Shown here one piece after another: positions 44,055-52,922 of a stretch of 64,000 nucleotides of DNA; the stretch's first letter is position 1; every line of letters begins with the position of its first letter. The notes beneath the pieces were generated by a model that worked only from the letters and a program-made list of their open reading frames with translations, did no database searches and was not told the DNA's origin. Source of the DNA: Flavobacterium aquidurense (GTDB lineage: Bacteria > Bacteroidota > Bacteroidia > Flavobacteriales > Flavobacteriaceae); the NCBI GenBank assembly GCA_900107365.1, contig FNPS01000015.1, positions 1-64,000 on the forward strand. The letters run 5' to 3'. The position numbers were made by a program, and so were the translations under genes.

Positions 44055-45053
44055 TTAGTTAAATTTACTGTTTTCTGCAGCAGACAATACTTTTGAAACG
44101 TGTTCAATTCTTTCCTCGACAGTTCCTCGGAGCATATAATATTTAAGGTTTCGGGCATTTAAATCTTCTATTATTTTTTCCTGAAATACTTTTCTTTTCA
44201 CATCACCAGATCGATCCCAGGTATCATCATATGGAATATCAGTGTCACAAACAAAAATTATATCATGTCTGTTTTCTGCCCTTTTTGCTAAATTTTCTAA
44301 TTCTTCTAAAGCTTTACCATGATAATCTAATGAGAATAAAAACGTAGTAATCGCATTGGTATCGGAAAATAAAAAACGGTTTGATTGTGCCACCAAAGCG
44401 TCTTCTCTTTCAATGTGACCTTCTGCTATTTTTAAAAGATCTTCTAAAGTTAATCTTTTATTGACCTGATGTTTTTCCCAATACTCTCTTCCATATTCCG
44501 GCATCCATTGTGTATCAAAATGTATGGCTAGTTTTTCTGCCAAAGTAGTTTTACCAGTAGATGGCGCACCAAGTAATACCACTTTCGTAATCAAATCGGC
44601 ATAGACTTTAGGATGAACAAAATTTTTATTTACAAAAGGATCTTTTCTAATTTTTGTGGCAGATATCGGAATGATATTTCTACTAACATCAACCTGTCTA
44701 TTTATCGCATTTAAGGCTACACTCATATGTAGTCCATAAGGTTCACTAGAGTAAAAATGGGATATCTTATGATTACCTAAAATACTTAAGACATAATCTT
44801 CCTGAATTTTCATAATCTCAGCAGTATATCCCGTATCATTTGGCGAATTTACACCTTCAATAACTACAATATGTGGATAGATTTCGCGTATCCAACTGGC
44901 TCTGGTTGCTAAAGGAATATTGATTACCGGATCGTCATAAATGAGCACGATCAATTCATCAACTTCCTTAATAGCCGTTTCTATTAATAACTGATGTCCT
45001 TTATGAAAAGGAGCAAATTTCCCTAATGTCAATCCAACTTTATGGTCTCTCAT
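44055..45053 (-). CDS. nadR: NadR-type NMN adenylyltransferase / ribosylnicotinamide kinase
   Basis: A 332-aa bifunctional enzyme of NAD salvage. The N-terminal NMNAT domain starts VGLTLGKFAPFHKGH (HxGH-type motif) and ends with ISATKIRKDPF (ISxTxxR-like). The kinase domain starts LGAPSTGKTTLAEKLA (P loop near residue 170) and includes MPEYGREYWEKH and FVCDTDIPYDDTWDRSGD. The reactions are ribosylnicotinamide to NMN and NMN to NAD. There is no DNA-binding domain as in enteric NadR. The ATG at 45053 is used; an ATG five codons upstream is possible. It overlaps pnuC, the transporter for its substrate. Confidence 0.9.
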   Translation of the reverse strand: MRDHKVGLTLGKFAPFHKGHQLLIETAIKEVDELIVLIYDDPVINIPLATRASWIREIYPHIVVIEGVNSPNDTGYTAEIMKIQEDYVLSILGNHKISHFYSSEPYGLHMSVALNAINRQVDVSRNIIPISATKIRKDPFVNKNFVHPKVYADLITKVVLLGAPSTGKTTLAEKLAIHFDTQWMPEYGREYWEKHQVNKRLTLEDLLKIAEGHIEREDALVAQSNRFLFSDTNAITTFLFSLDYHGKALEELENLAKRAENRHDIIFVCDTDIPYDDTWDRSGDVKRKVFQEKIIEDLNARNLKYYMLRGTVEERIEHVSKVLSAAENSKFN

Positions 45054-45615
45054 ACACAAATTCTTCATTATTAGCTTTTTTCCATTCTAAGTAGCCAATT
45101 ATAGCCATAACTAAAAAAAGCACATATAACGCTGTTGTAAAATATAAGTCTTTGTAGGCATAGATGATTATCGCTACCACATCCACTATTATCCAAAATA
45201 ACCAGGACTCTAATACCTTTTTTATCATTAAATATTGCGCAACCAAACTTGCGATCATTATAAAAGCATCTTCATAAGGATAGGATGCATCCGTTTTTGT
45301 CTGCATGATATATCCCGTAAAAAGTGTTGCTATAACGGTCAAACCAATCCAAAACGTTGTGTTTTTTAGGAATGTGACACGCAAGGTACTTTTATTTGTT
45401 CCGCCATACTTCCAATTATACCAGCCGAACACTTGCAGGAATATATAAATAATGTGCAAAATCATATCTGAATATAATTTTGAGGTATAAAAAACAAAGC
45501 AATAAAGTGTTACCTGAAGTAACCCAAAGTACCAGCACCAGATATTTTGCCTGATCGTAAAATAGACGGAAAGAAATCCGAAAATTGCGCCAAATAGTTC
45601 TATAGTTGTATCCAT
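45040..45615 (-). CDS. pnuC: PnuC-type nicotinamide riboside transporter
   Basis: A 191-aa membrane protein with about seven hydrophobic segments. The segment FLQVFGWYNWKYGG, with its conserved W residues and Q/F/G/W pattern, and the terminal MAIIGYLEWKKA are PnuC marks. PnuC lets nicotinamide riboside diffuse in; NadR then traps it as NMN. The pnuC end overlaps the nadR start by 14 bp. It lies 65 bp after the MFS gene. Confidence 0.92.
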   Translation of the reverse strand: MDTTIELFGAIFGFLSVYFTIRQNIWCWYFGLLQVTLYCFVFYTSKLYSDMILHIIYIFLQVFGWYNWKYGGTNKSTLRVTFLKNTTFWIGLTVIATLFTGYIMQTKTDASYPYEDAFIMIASLVAQYLMIKKVLESWLFWIIVDVVAIIIYAYKDLYFTTALYVLFLVMAIIGYLEWKKANNEEFVYERP

Positions 45616-45680
45616 AATATGGAGATAAAGATATAATAATGAATTAATTTTTTAACGAACAACGAATAACATTTGATTAA

Positions 45681-46850
45681 TTACTGTTGTTTTACTCTCT
45701 TCCAATATAACAGATACAGAATACCAACGCATAGTATGATTATATCTGTTTTCATTATTAGTGGTATACGTGTAATTATATCACTGTAGTAACTACCGCC
45801 AATCAACGCTCCAAGACCTATTCCTAATTCCATAGAAATGTACATTGTTGCAATGGCTTTTCCTCGATGTTGCGGACTGCTGAGATCGATTGTCCACGCG
45901 TTTATTGCCGGTGACAATGTACCTGTACCCATTCCGTAAATCGCTGCGCCTATTAATAATATCGTAACATTTGTACTTTCACTTATTATGAATAATGAAA
46001 AAGCGGTCACTATCAAACCGGCTAATATCACACTCGTTCGACCGTAACGGTCAGAAACTTTGCCAGCAACAAACCGAACCAAAACTGATGCGGCCGTAAA
46101 AGAAGTAAAAAATACTCCTTTGTTTACTGCACCCAGATGTTCGCTCCAGTCCGGAATCAAAGTAAGTATTAAACCATAAGCCGTATAGGAGAAAAAAGTT
46201 ATTATTCCGGCAGGAAGTGCGCCAATATCAATAATATCAGTCCGGCTGATGTAGAACATGGATTTATGGAGTTTTTCTTTTACTGCTAAAGTTTCCTTCA
46301 TGTTCATGACTATAATGATCGATAAAAAAGCGAGAAATGAAGAGCTGTAAAACATGGCATCCATACCGTAAGCATTTACAATTATACTACCTACTGCTGG
46401 CCCCAAAGCTCCTCCAATGCTAAAACATAATCCATGCATGCCCAGCGCTTCTCCCCATCGCTCCTGTGGAATAATATCGGCTACATAGGCTGAAGTTGCC
46501 GTAGGTTTAAATCCTGTTGAGAACCCGTGAACCAATCTTAAAAGAAGAAAACCAGAAACGGAGCTTAAAACCGGATATAAAAACCCGCAAATTAAGCAAA
46601 CGACAGAACCTACAGCCATTACAGGCACACGTCCCCATCGATCAGTAAGTTTTCCGCTAAATGGGCGTGATATAGCAGCTGTAAGGGTAAATAGTGAAAT
46701 AATAAGTCCTTTATATTCAGCTCCACCCAAACTACTCAAATAAGCGGGAAGCTCTGGTATAATCATATTAAAACTGGACGAGAATAAAAGAGAGCTCATA
46801 CAGAGCAAAATAAACTGAAGTGTGTAGATTGATTTTTTGTTTGGTGACAT
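45681..46850 (-). CDS. MFS transporter
   Basis: A 389-aa twelve-helix major facilitator. The loop between helices 2 and 3 reads GKLTDRWGRVPVM (signature GxLxDRxGR), repeated in the second half as GKVSDRYGRTSVI. Helix 5 has ALGMHGLCFSIGGALGPAVGS, similar to proton-drug antiporters. The substrate is unknown; it may be exporter-like. It heads the minus-strand cluster, 65 bp before pnuC, and might be on the same transcript. The start ATG is at 46850, 43 bp from the end of the vestigial lipoprotein fragment. Confidence 0.88.
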   Translation of the reverse strand: MSPNKKSIYTLQFILLCMSSLLFSSSFNMIIPELPAYLSSLGGAEYKGLIISLFTLTAAISRPFSGKLTDRWGRVPVMAVGSVVCLICGFLYPVLSSVSGFLLLRLVHGFSTGFKPTATSAYVADIIPQERWGEALGMHGLCFSIGGALGPAVGSIIVNAYGMDAMFYSSSFLAFLSIIIVMNMKETLAVKEKLHKSMFYISRTDIIDIGALPAGIITFFSYTAYGLILTLIPDWSEHLGAVNKGVFFTSFTAASVLVRFVAGKVSDRYGRTSVILAGLIVTAFSLFIISESTNVTILLIGAAIYGMGTGTLSPAINAWTIDLSSPQHRGKAIATMYISMELGIGLGALIGGSYYSDIITRIPLIMKTDIIILCVGILYLLYWKRVKQQ

Positions 46851-46892
46851 TCCGGAATTTTAAAAAAAACCAAATATAGTAGTTTTGACTAA

Positions 46893-46967
46893 ATAGCTAA
46901 TTCGCTAATGACAAACAATGCCCATTTTTGTAAATTCAAAGTGCAGCCTGAGAATGAAAAAGAATAA
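46893..46967 (+). pseudogene. Decayed 3' end of a copy of the small lipoprotein gene
   Basis: In frame with its TAA, this 75-bp stretch reads IANSLMTNNAHFCKFKVQ followed by PENEKE; the intact lipoprotein ends IGHSLMADNPYFGKFKVQ followed by LENKKK. Nucleotide identity over about 76 bp is roughly 80 percent, with GTAAATTCAAAGTGCAGC identical. An in-frame stop lies just upstream and there is no start, so it is a remnant. It lies in the same orientation as the intact gene (37279-37764), with the whole eight-gene minus-strand cluster between the two. Confidence 0.8.
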
Positions 46968-46993
46968 TTTTCAAGAATTTTTATTTAAGATTT

Positions 46994-47419
46994 TTATTCC
47001 TTCATTTTCCTAAACAACATTTTCATTGCTTCCGGATCAATTGTATCCATGTCAATGAGTTTTAATGACTTCACCATTTTAACGGTAGTGGTTTTGTACT
47101 TTAGAAAATGAGGTGTTTTTAAATGAGATTGATAAGCATCATTATCCTGATACATTTCTAATATTCTTATTTGAGTAGAATCCTTTTTTTTGTACATGGG
47201 AAAGATTGCCAAAACTCCAGGTTCTAACTTAACTGAGGCCGAAGATTCCTCTTTTAATATTGCCTTATATTCTGATAAATGTTCAGGATAAATTTCAATT
47301 TCTGAAATACGAATCATAATTTTTTTTTCCTGAGCTGACATAGTATTGAAGGCTAAAATTATACTTAAAAATAATAAGCACAAAAATCTGTTTTGAAAGC
47401 GGTGGCTAAAATCTTCCAT
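46994..47419 (-). CDS. Secreted ABM-fold (quinol monooxygenase-like) protein
   Basis: A 141-aa protein with signal peptide (hydrophobic residues 13-25, ending MSAQ). An ABM ferredoxin-like domain follows: IMIRISEIEIYPEHLSEYKAILKEESSASVKLEPGVLAIFPMY, TQIRILEMYQDNDAYQSHLKTPHFLKYK. The His in SHLKTPHF matches the YgiN-like form. The start at 47419 is the first ATG; a TTG four codons upstream exists. It lies beyond the lipoprotein remnant and is probably unrelated to the cluster. Confidence 0.8.
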   Translation of the reverse strand: MEDFSHRFQNRFLCLLFLSIILAFNTMSAQEKKIMIRISEIEIYPEHLSEYKAILKEESSASVKLEPGVLAIFPMYKKKDSTQIRILEMYQDNDAYQSHLKTPHFLKYKTTTVKMVKSLKLIDMDTIDPEAMKMLFRKMKE

Positions 47420-47857
47420 ATCTAAATTCAATTAATTATTATGGTGTGGTTATTTGAAATCTCTAATATAAGGGATTTTTAGCTTCTTTTTCTTGTTTGC
47501 TTACCTTTTGTATTTAAGTTATTTCGTTCCTCCTTTTTGTTTAATCAATCTGACGATTTCATTGAAATATCTTTCAGGTTTTACTTCAAAGAATAATAAT
47601 TCACAAACAAATAACCGTAATGTAGTGTTCTAAATGTATTTTTCACACATAAAAAAGTAACAAAACAGAGCTTAAAGTGGGCTAATAATCACGTAATGTT
47701 TCATCATTTTTCTCTAACTTAGCACTGTAAATCTTAAATTTTAAGATGGATACAAACTTTGTTATTTCTGCAAAGAACTGAACGAAAAAGAATTACTATT
47801 TTTTCTACTCCTTTTTTCAGAAAAACATTTTATAATAATTTTAGTTAATTGAAAACT
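47420..47857. other. Divergent intergenic region upstream of gnd
   Basis: This 438-bp A/T-rich gap holds the promoters of the secreted ABM protein and of the gnd-zwf-pgl operon. AAACTTTG near 47755-47762 resembles a -7 element with one mismatch. No hairpin of note and no gene was seen. Confidence 0.4.
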
Positions 47858-49267
47858 ATGAGCAAATTTGATTTTGGAATTGTAGGATTAGGTGTAATGG
47901 GTCGTAATTTACTTTTGAATATAGCGAGCCATAACTTTGCTGCAGCAGGTTTAGATTTAGATACCGAAAAAGTTAATTCTCTTCAACAAGAAGCCGGTCC
48001 TAATGATACCATTGAAGCAACAACAGATGTTAAACATTTTGTAGAACTTATTCAACAGCCAAGAGCTATTATGTTACTGGTTCCTGCAGGAAAGCCTGTT
48101 GACAGCGCAATAGCAAGTTTACTTCCGCATTTAGACAAGGGAGATATTATAATTGATGGTGGTAATACTTTTTTCACCGATACAGACAGAAGATTTTTAG
48201 AATTATCTGAAAAAGGTATTCATTTCTTTGGAATGGGAATTTCAGGAGGTGAAAAGGGAGCCCGTTTTGGTCCTGCGATGATGCCAGGTGGAGATCAGAA
48301 AGCATACGAGAGACTTCGCCCTATTTTTGAAGCGATTGCAGCAAAAGTGGATGGAGAGCCTTGCGTAGAATATCTAGGAAACGGATCTGCCGGTAACTAT
48401 GTAAAAATGGTGCACAACGGAATCGAATACGGAATCATGCAACTTATTTCTGAAATTTATGACCTTATGAAAAGAGGTTATAATCTGGATGAAGATACGA
48501 TTCAGAAAACTTTTGAAGAATGGAACCAAACTCACGATCTTAAATCGTATCTGATCGAAATTACCGGAAACATTCTGAAACAAAAAGACGAAGACGGAAG
48601 CAGACTTATCAATAAAATTTCAGACTGGGCAAAATCGAAAGGAACAGGAAAATGGACTTCGCAAAACGCAATGGATTTGCAAGTGCCGATTCCAACTATC
48701 GATGCAGCCGTTTTTATGCGCGATATGTCTAAAACGAAACCGGAAAGAATTGAAGCTGCAAAAAAACTTGTTTGGAACGCTCCGACAACTGATGTAAATA
48801 CAAGCGAGGCAATTGCGGCATTAAAATCGGCTTTATACTTATCTATTGTTGTGACTTACGCACAAGGATTAGCACAGTTACATACTGCATCTAAAGAATA
48901 CAATTACGGATTAAATTTAGAAACTGTTGCCAAAATCTGGCGTGGTGGCTGTATCATTCGTGCCAACATTCTAGAAGATTTCAGAAAAGCATATGTTGCA
49001 AAAACAGATTTGCCAAACTTACTTTTAGATGCCGGAATCGCTTCAAAATTAACAGAGAACCAGGCAGGAATGAGAGCCGTTATTCAATTTGCTGTTCAAA
49101 AAGGATTACCTGTAGCAGGACTTATGAATTCGTTAGCCTATTTTGATGCCTACCGATCTGAAAATCTTCCAACAAACCTAATTCAGGCACAGCGCGATTA
49201 TTTTGGAGCACATACCTACGAACGTATTGATACTACTGGTGTTTTCCACACACAATGGTCTGAATAA
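47858..49267 (+). CDS. gnd: 6-phosphogluconate dehydrogenase (decarboxylating, NADP)
   Basis: A 469-aa enzyme of the oxidative pentose phosphate pathway that turns 6-phosphogluconate into ribulose 5-phosphate, CO2 and NADPH. The Rossmann motif is GIVGLGVMGRNL, then GMGISGGEKGARFGPAMMPGG (substrate-binding S-G-G), NYVKMVHNGIEYG with catalytic Lys, and the helical C-terminal dimer domain ending FHTQWSE. The ATG at 47858 is used rather than a TTG three codons upstream. It is the first gene of gnd-zwf-pgl. Confidence 0.95.
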   Translation: MSKFDFGIVGLGVMGRNLLLNIASHNFAAAGLDLDTEKVNSLQQEAGPNDTIEATTDVKHFVELIQQPRAIMLLVPAGKPVDSAIASLLPHLDKGDIIIDGGNTFFTDTDRRFLELSEKGIHFFGMGISGGEKGARFGPAMMPGGDQKAYERLRPIFEAIAAKVDGEPCVEYLGNGSAGNYVKMVHNGIEYGIMQLISEIYDLMKRGYNLDEDTIQKTFEEWNQTHDLKSYLIEITGNILKQKDEDGSRLINKISDWAKSKGTGKWTSQNAMDLQVPIPTIDAAVFMRDMSKTKPERIEAAKKLVWNAPTTDVNTSEAIAALKSALYLSIVVTYAQGLAQLHTASKEYNYGLNLETVAKIWRGGCIIRANILEDFRKAYVAKTDLPNLLLDAGIASKLTENQAGMRAVIQFAVQKGLPVAGLMNSLAYFDAYRSENLPTNLIQAQRDYFGAHTYERIDTTGVFHTQWSE

Positions 49268-49293
49268 GGAACTTTAAGCAACACAACACACAA

Positions 49294-50826
49294 ATGAGTA
49301 AGTTCAAAAATATAAATCCAACAATCATAGTCATTTTTGGAGGAACCGGAGATCTGGCAAAAAGAAAACTATTTCCCGCATTTCAAAATCTCTACCTTGA
49401 CGGCCGTATGTCGAAGAAGTTTCAGATTATTGCTCTTGGAAGAGCTGAAAAAAGCGATGAAGAATTCCGAAGCTATGTCTTAGAAAATCTGGAAACTTTT
49501 TCAAGAAAAAAAGGTCTGTCTGATCCTGAAACTGAAAAATTTCTTTCGCACATCACCTATCATAGCCTTGATATTGACAAAGAAGAATCGTATCAGGGAT
49601 TGAATGAGAAAATAAATAATATTGATGAAGCCTTTGGAGAACGTGCCAATCGTCTTTTTTACCTTTCCATTACTCCTTCTTTCATCAGTACAATTTCTGG
49701 TAACATTAAGAAAATAGGTCTTGCAGCGAATCCAAAGCAAGATCGAATCATAATTGAAAAACCTTTTGGTTACGATAAAACTTCTGCAATTGCGCTTAAT
49801 GAAATGCTTTCGCAGACTTTCAAAGAAGAGCAGATTTACCGGATCGATCATTATTTAGGGAAAGAAACCGTTCAGAATATTTTGGCTTTCCGTTTTGGAA
49901 ATTCAATGTTTGAACCTTTATGGAGCCGAAACTTCATCGACTTTGTTCAAATTACAGTAGCAGAAGAAGTTGGTGTTGAAGAACGGGGTGGGTTTTATGA
50001 AGGAGTTGGTGCCTTAAAGGATATGATCCAGAACCATTTGCTTCAAATTTTGTGTATGACCGCAATGGAAGCTCCGGCTTCATTGGAAGCAGATGACATT
50101 CGAAATCGTAAAGCTGATGTATTAAAATCGATTCGCCGTATAAAACCGGAGGAAGTGGATCATTACGTTGTCAGAGGACAATACGATGCTGGTACGGTAA
50201 AAGGAAATCCTGTTCCCGGCTATCGTCAGGATAAAGGAATTGCTCCTGATTCTATTACAGAAACCTACGTTGCCATGAAAATTTATCTGGATAACTGGAG
50301 ATGGCAGGGAATTCCGTTTTATCTACGCACCGGAAAAAGGATGGAAGAAAAACAATCTTCTATCATTATACAGTTTAAACCAGTTCCCCATTCCTCCTTT
50401 TCTTATGGAAAAGAAGGTATGACGCCCAACAGGCTTATTATCAATATTCAGCCTGCAATGGACATCAAGCTACAGTTTATGACCAAAAAACCAGGTCTGT
50501 CACTTTCTTTGAGACCTGCTGAAATGATATTTGATTATTTCGCCTGCTCCACAATGTCACCGGAAGCTTATGAAACGCTTATCGCCGATGCACTGGCAGG
50601 AGATCCTACGCTATTCATGCGTTGGGATCAGGTTGAACAGGCCTGGGATGCTATCGATACGATTCAACAAGTATGGAAAGATACAGTACCGGTTAATTTT
50701 CCTAATTACAAGGCAGGAAGCTGGGGACCTGAAGAAGCTGACGAGCTACTGGCACGTCAGGGACACAAATGGATTCCAAACACACAAACAAAAGAAGAAC
50801 TTTTAGAAGATGATACAGATATATAA
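49294..50826 (+). CDS. zwf: Glucose-6-phosphate 1-dehydrogenase
   Basis: A 510-aa enzyme that oxidises glucose 6-phosphate to 6-phosphogluconolactone with NADP. The cofactor motif is FGGTGDLAKRKLFPA, the substrate signature is RIDHYLGKET (catalytic His/Lys), and the mid-domain IIEKPFGYD and FYLRTGKRM are typical. It lies 26 bp after gnd and overlaps pgl by 17 bp, giving the pathway order zwf-pgl-gnd enzymes on one transcript. Confidence 0.95.
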   Translation: MSKFKNINPTIIVIFGGTGDLAKRKLFPAFQNLYLDGRMSKKFQIIALGRAEKSDEEFRSYVLENLETFSRKKGLSDPETEKFLSHITYHSLDIDKEESYQGLNEKINNIDEAFGERANRLFYLSITPSFISTISGNIKKIGLAANPKQDRIIIEKPFGYDKTSAIALNEMLSQTFKEEQIYRIDHYLGKETVQNILAFRFGNSMFEPLWSRNFIDFVQITVAEEVGVEERGGFYEGVGALKDMIQNHLLQILCMTAMEAPASLEADDIRNRKADVLKSIRRIKPEEVDHYVVRGQYDAGTVKGNPVPGYRQDKGIAPDSITETYVAMKIYLDNWRWQGIPFYLRTGKRMEEKQSSIIIQFKPVPHSSFSYGKEGMTPNRLIINIQPAMDIKLQFMTKKPGLSLSLRPAEMIFDYFACSTMSPEAYETLIADALAGDPTLFMRWDQVEQAWDAIDTIQQVWKDTVPVNFPNYKAGSWGPEEADELLARQGHKWIPNTQTKEELLEDDTDI

Positions 50827-51526
50827 TACTACAGAAGAAATTAATATAAAAGCAGCAGAACTTTTTGTAGCAGCAGCGCAAAAAGCAATTGCTGAAAAAG
50901 GCCAATTTACGGCCGTACTTACAGGAGGTTCCTCTCCTGCAGGGATTTACAAATTATTAGCTTCTGATGCTTACAAAACTAAAATAGACTGGAGCAACGT
51001 TTTTATTTTCTGGGGAGATGAACGTTGGGTACCTCTGAATGATGATCTTAGTAATGCTAAAATGTCTTACGCTACCTTACTGAGCCACGTTGCTATTCCA
51101 TCAGAAAATATTTTTGAGATGTACAAAGACGGTGTAACAGCAGAAGAATTTGCTGTTACCTATGAACAATCAATTAGAAAGGTTTTAGGTGACGATGGAA
51201 AATTTGACCTTATTCTGTTAGGAATGGGAGATGACGGACATACAGCTTCCCTTTTTCCTGGTCAGGCCGTTTTGGAAGAACAAAATAAATGGGTTGCTGC
51301 CTATTATCTGGAGCCTCAAAAGATGTTCCGTATTACACTTACGGCACCCCTAATCAATAAAGCTGAAAAGATTATTGTAGTCGCTTTTGGAGAGAAAAAA
51401 GCACCTGCATTGAAAGAAGTAACAACGGGAGCATATAATCCAGCAACTTACCCGATGCAATTGATTAAACCCGTTTCCGGAGAATTATTGTTTCTTGTAG
51501 ATAAAAGCGCTGCGGGAACGAAATAA
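50810..51526 (+). CDS. pgl: 6-phosphogluconolactonase
   Basis: A 238-aa enzyme that hydrolyses 6-phosphogluconolactone to 6-phosphogluconate. Marks are TGGSSPAGIYKLLAS, FIFWGDERWVPL and LGMGDDGHTASLFPG of the glucosamine-isomerase-like lactonase family. Its ATG overlaps zwf by 17 bp, indicating translational coupling. A perfect hairpin terminator follows at 51563. Confidence 0.95.
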   Translation: MIQIYNTTEEINIKAAELFVAAAQKAIAEKGQFTAVLTGGSSPAGIYKLLASDAYKTKIDWSNVFIFWGDERWVPLNDDLSNAKMSYATLLSHVAIPSENIFEMYKDGVTAEEFAVTYEQSIRKVLGDDGKFDLILLGMGDDGHTASLFPGQAVLEEQNKWVAAYYLEPQKMFRITLTAPLINKAEKIIVVAFGEKKAPALKEVTTGAYNPATYPMQLIKPVSGELLFLVDKSAAGTK

Positions 51527-51562
51527 GAAATTATTTGTAGATTTATAAAATAGAGTAAAGTA

Positions 51563-51613
51563 TCCAAAATAAAAAAAGTGTTCGAGGCTGTCGAACACTT
51601 TTTTTATTTTGGA
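51563..51613. terminator. Perfect 23-bp bidirectional terminator
   Basis: Arms at 51563-51585 and 51591-51613 are exact inverse copies around the loop GGCTG. The stem core is GTGTTCGA/TCGAACAC flanked by an A7 tract on the left and a T7 tract on the right, so it can end transcription from pgl and from the convergent 82-aa gene. Confidence 0.92.
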
Positions 51614-51670
51614 TTCATGTTGATTTATTAAAATCTTAGTTTGTTTGTGATTGTAAATTACAGACTACTA

Positions 51671-51919
51671 TTATTTGTATAATGTTATAGTATCTGCCAG
51701 GTTTTCTTTATTGATAAATGCCGTAATATATTCCTGTACTTCATTTGTAGTTTCAACAGGTGTTTCAAAAGAGTTAATATGAAATTCATCATCCTGATCC
51801 AAAATATGTATAATTTCAGTATAACCTTTAGAAATTAAACTCCCTTTCAATTTAATTATATTCAATTGTTGCTGGCCATTTAACTCCTTGCGTACTTTTA
51901 ATTGTATAGCTTTTTCCAT
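51671..51919 (-). CDS. Hypothetical 82-aa protein
   Basis: A small soluble protein with no family recognised. The pattern is strand-helix-strand (IQLKVRKELNGQQQLNIIKLKG, YTEIIHILDQDDEFHINSF) followed by a helix (EVQEYITAFINKENL). The ATG at 51919 and dedicated terminator support it as a real gene. Its neighbours on the same strand are another orphan and a LuxR-type regulator, but distances of about 200 bp argue against one operon. Confidence 0.6.
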   Translation of the reverse strand: MEKAIQLKVRKELNGQQQLNIIKLKGSLISKGYTEIIHILDQDDEFHINSFETPVETTNEVQEYITAFINKENLADTITLYK

Positions 51920-52121
51920 AATAAATATTTTAAATTAATAAGCCGTTAATCATTTTCAAATATAAATATTAATTATTTCAAATCACACATCAATTTACAC
52001 TATAAATCATTATTTATCAACACATTAATAACACATAAACAAGGGTCAGTTCCAGATTTAGAATACGCTAGTTCCAAAGTCTGTACATACATCACGAACA
52101 AATTTATCTTTTATCTATAAT
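51920..52121. other. Short A/T-rich gap between two orphan genes
   Basis: 202 bp with no clear promoter, repeat or coding feature recognised. Confidence 0.3.
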
Positions 52122-52757
52122 CTAGTTGAATTTAGGGGATTTAAATTCTCTGTTATTATAGTCTGTTGCTTCGGCTCCAATACCATATTTTAATACTTTT
52201 TTGAATGTAAAAGGCTCATAAATATAATTATATGGATGTATTTCTTCTCCATGAATACTCTCTTTTAATTTACGGCTCATAAACAACCAATGATCGGCAG
52301 GCATCACTATAATTTTATCCTCCCTACAGCTTTGCGGCTTTTCTTCAAGTATAAAAAGTTTCCAATCGCCAAGCTGCACACAAAAACCTTCAGGGAGCTG
52401 ATCCATATTTGAAAATTCGTAACAAATTGTTTCTATACTTTCTATAGACCCTTTAATCAGTATACAATTATCTGTTTCTATAAGTTTAATGTCTAATGGC
52501 AAAACAATCGAATAAGTCATTTGCTCCACACTCTGGTCAATTATTCTTTCTGCATTACTAACACGTTTCTTTAGTTTATCTTCATCTTTTTTATTCAGGG
52601 CTGCACTTATGCTTCCGGAAAAATTGGAAACTAAAATATTCTGTTCTTTGTGTTTGAGTATTTTTCTTCTGATAGAATACAAATAAGCAGTATATCCGAA
52701 AATGACAAACATTAGAAAAATTATTTGAATTAATATTGAATGATTTTTAAACTCCAT
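52122..52757 (-). CDS. Hypothetical membrane-anchored 211-aa protein
   Basis: One transmembrane helix at about residues 8-28 (ILIQIIFLMFVIFGYTAYLY) leads to a basic stretch (RRKILKHKEQ), so the N-terminus probably lies outside and the bulk in the cytosol. The rest is mixed alpha/beta with DNCILIKGSIESIETICYEFSN and QLGDWKLFILEEKPQ. No family was recognised. It is followed by a stretch rich in A/T and lies 165 bp downstream of the LuxR-type regulator's terminator region. Confidence 0.65.
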   Translation of the reverse strand: MEFKNHSILIQIIFLMFVIFGYTAYLYSIRRKILKHKEQNILVSNFSGSISAALNKKDEDKLKKRVSNAERIIDQSVEQMTYSIVLPLDIKLIETDNCILIKGSIESIETICYEFSNMDQLPEGFCVQLGDWKLFILEEKPQSCREDKIIVMPADHWLFMSRKLKESIHGEEIHPYNYIYEPFTFKKVLKYGIGAEATDYNNREFKSPKFN

Positions 52758-52873
52758 AATAGCAACAAATTAAAATTATACAATATTCTAAAATAGGAAA
52801 GAAGAAACTTTTTTATAATAACACATTAAAAATCAGGATCGTTATCTTCACAAAACTAAGCCAACTATAAAAC

Positions 52874-52905
52874 AAAAAAAATACTCCAAAAGGAGTATTT
52901 TTTTT
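52874..52905. terminator. Terminator of the LuxR-type regulator gene
   Basis: AAAAAAATACTCC (52875-52887) pairs with GGAGTATTTTTTT (52892-52904) around an AAAA loop. T runs follow on both strands; it lies 18 bp beyond the stop at 52923. Confidence 0.9.
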
Positions 52906-52922
52906 TTTAAAAAGTAATAAGC

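Noticed and set aside
37765..46892. Classic integrative element or prophage
   Set aside because: No integrase, transposase, tRNA target or phage gene was found; only the repeated lipoprotein end supports insertion.
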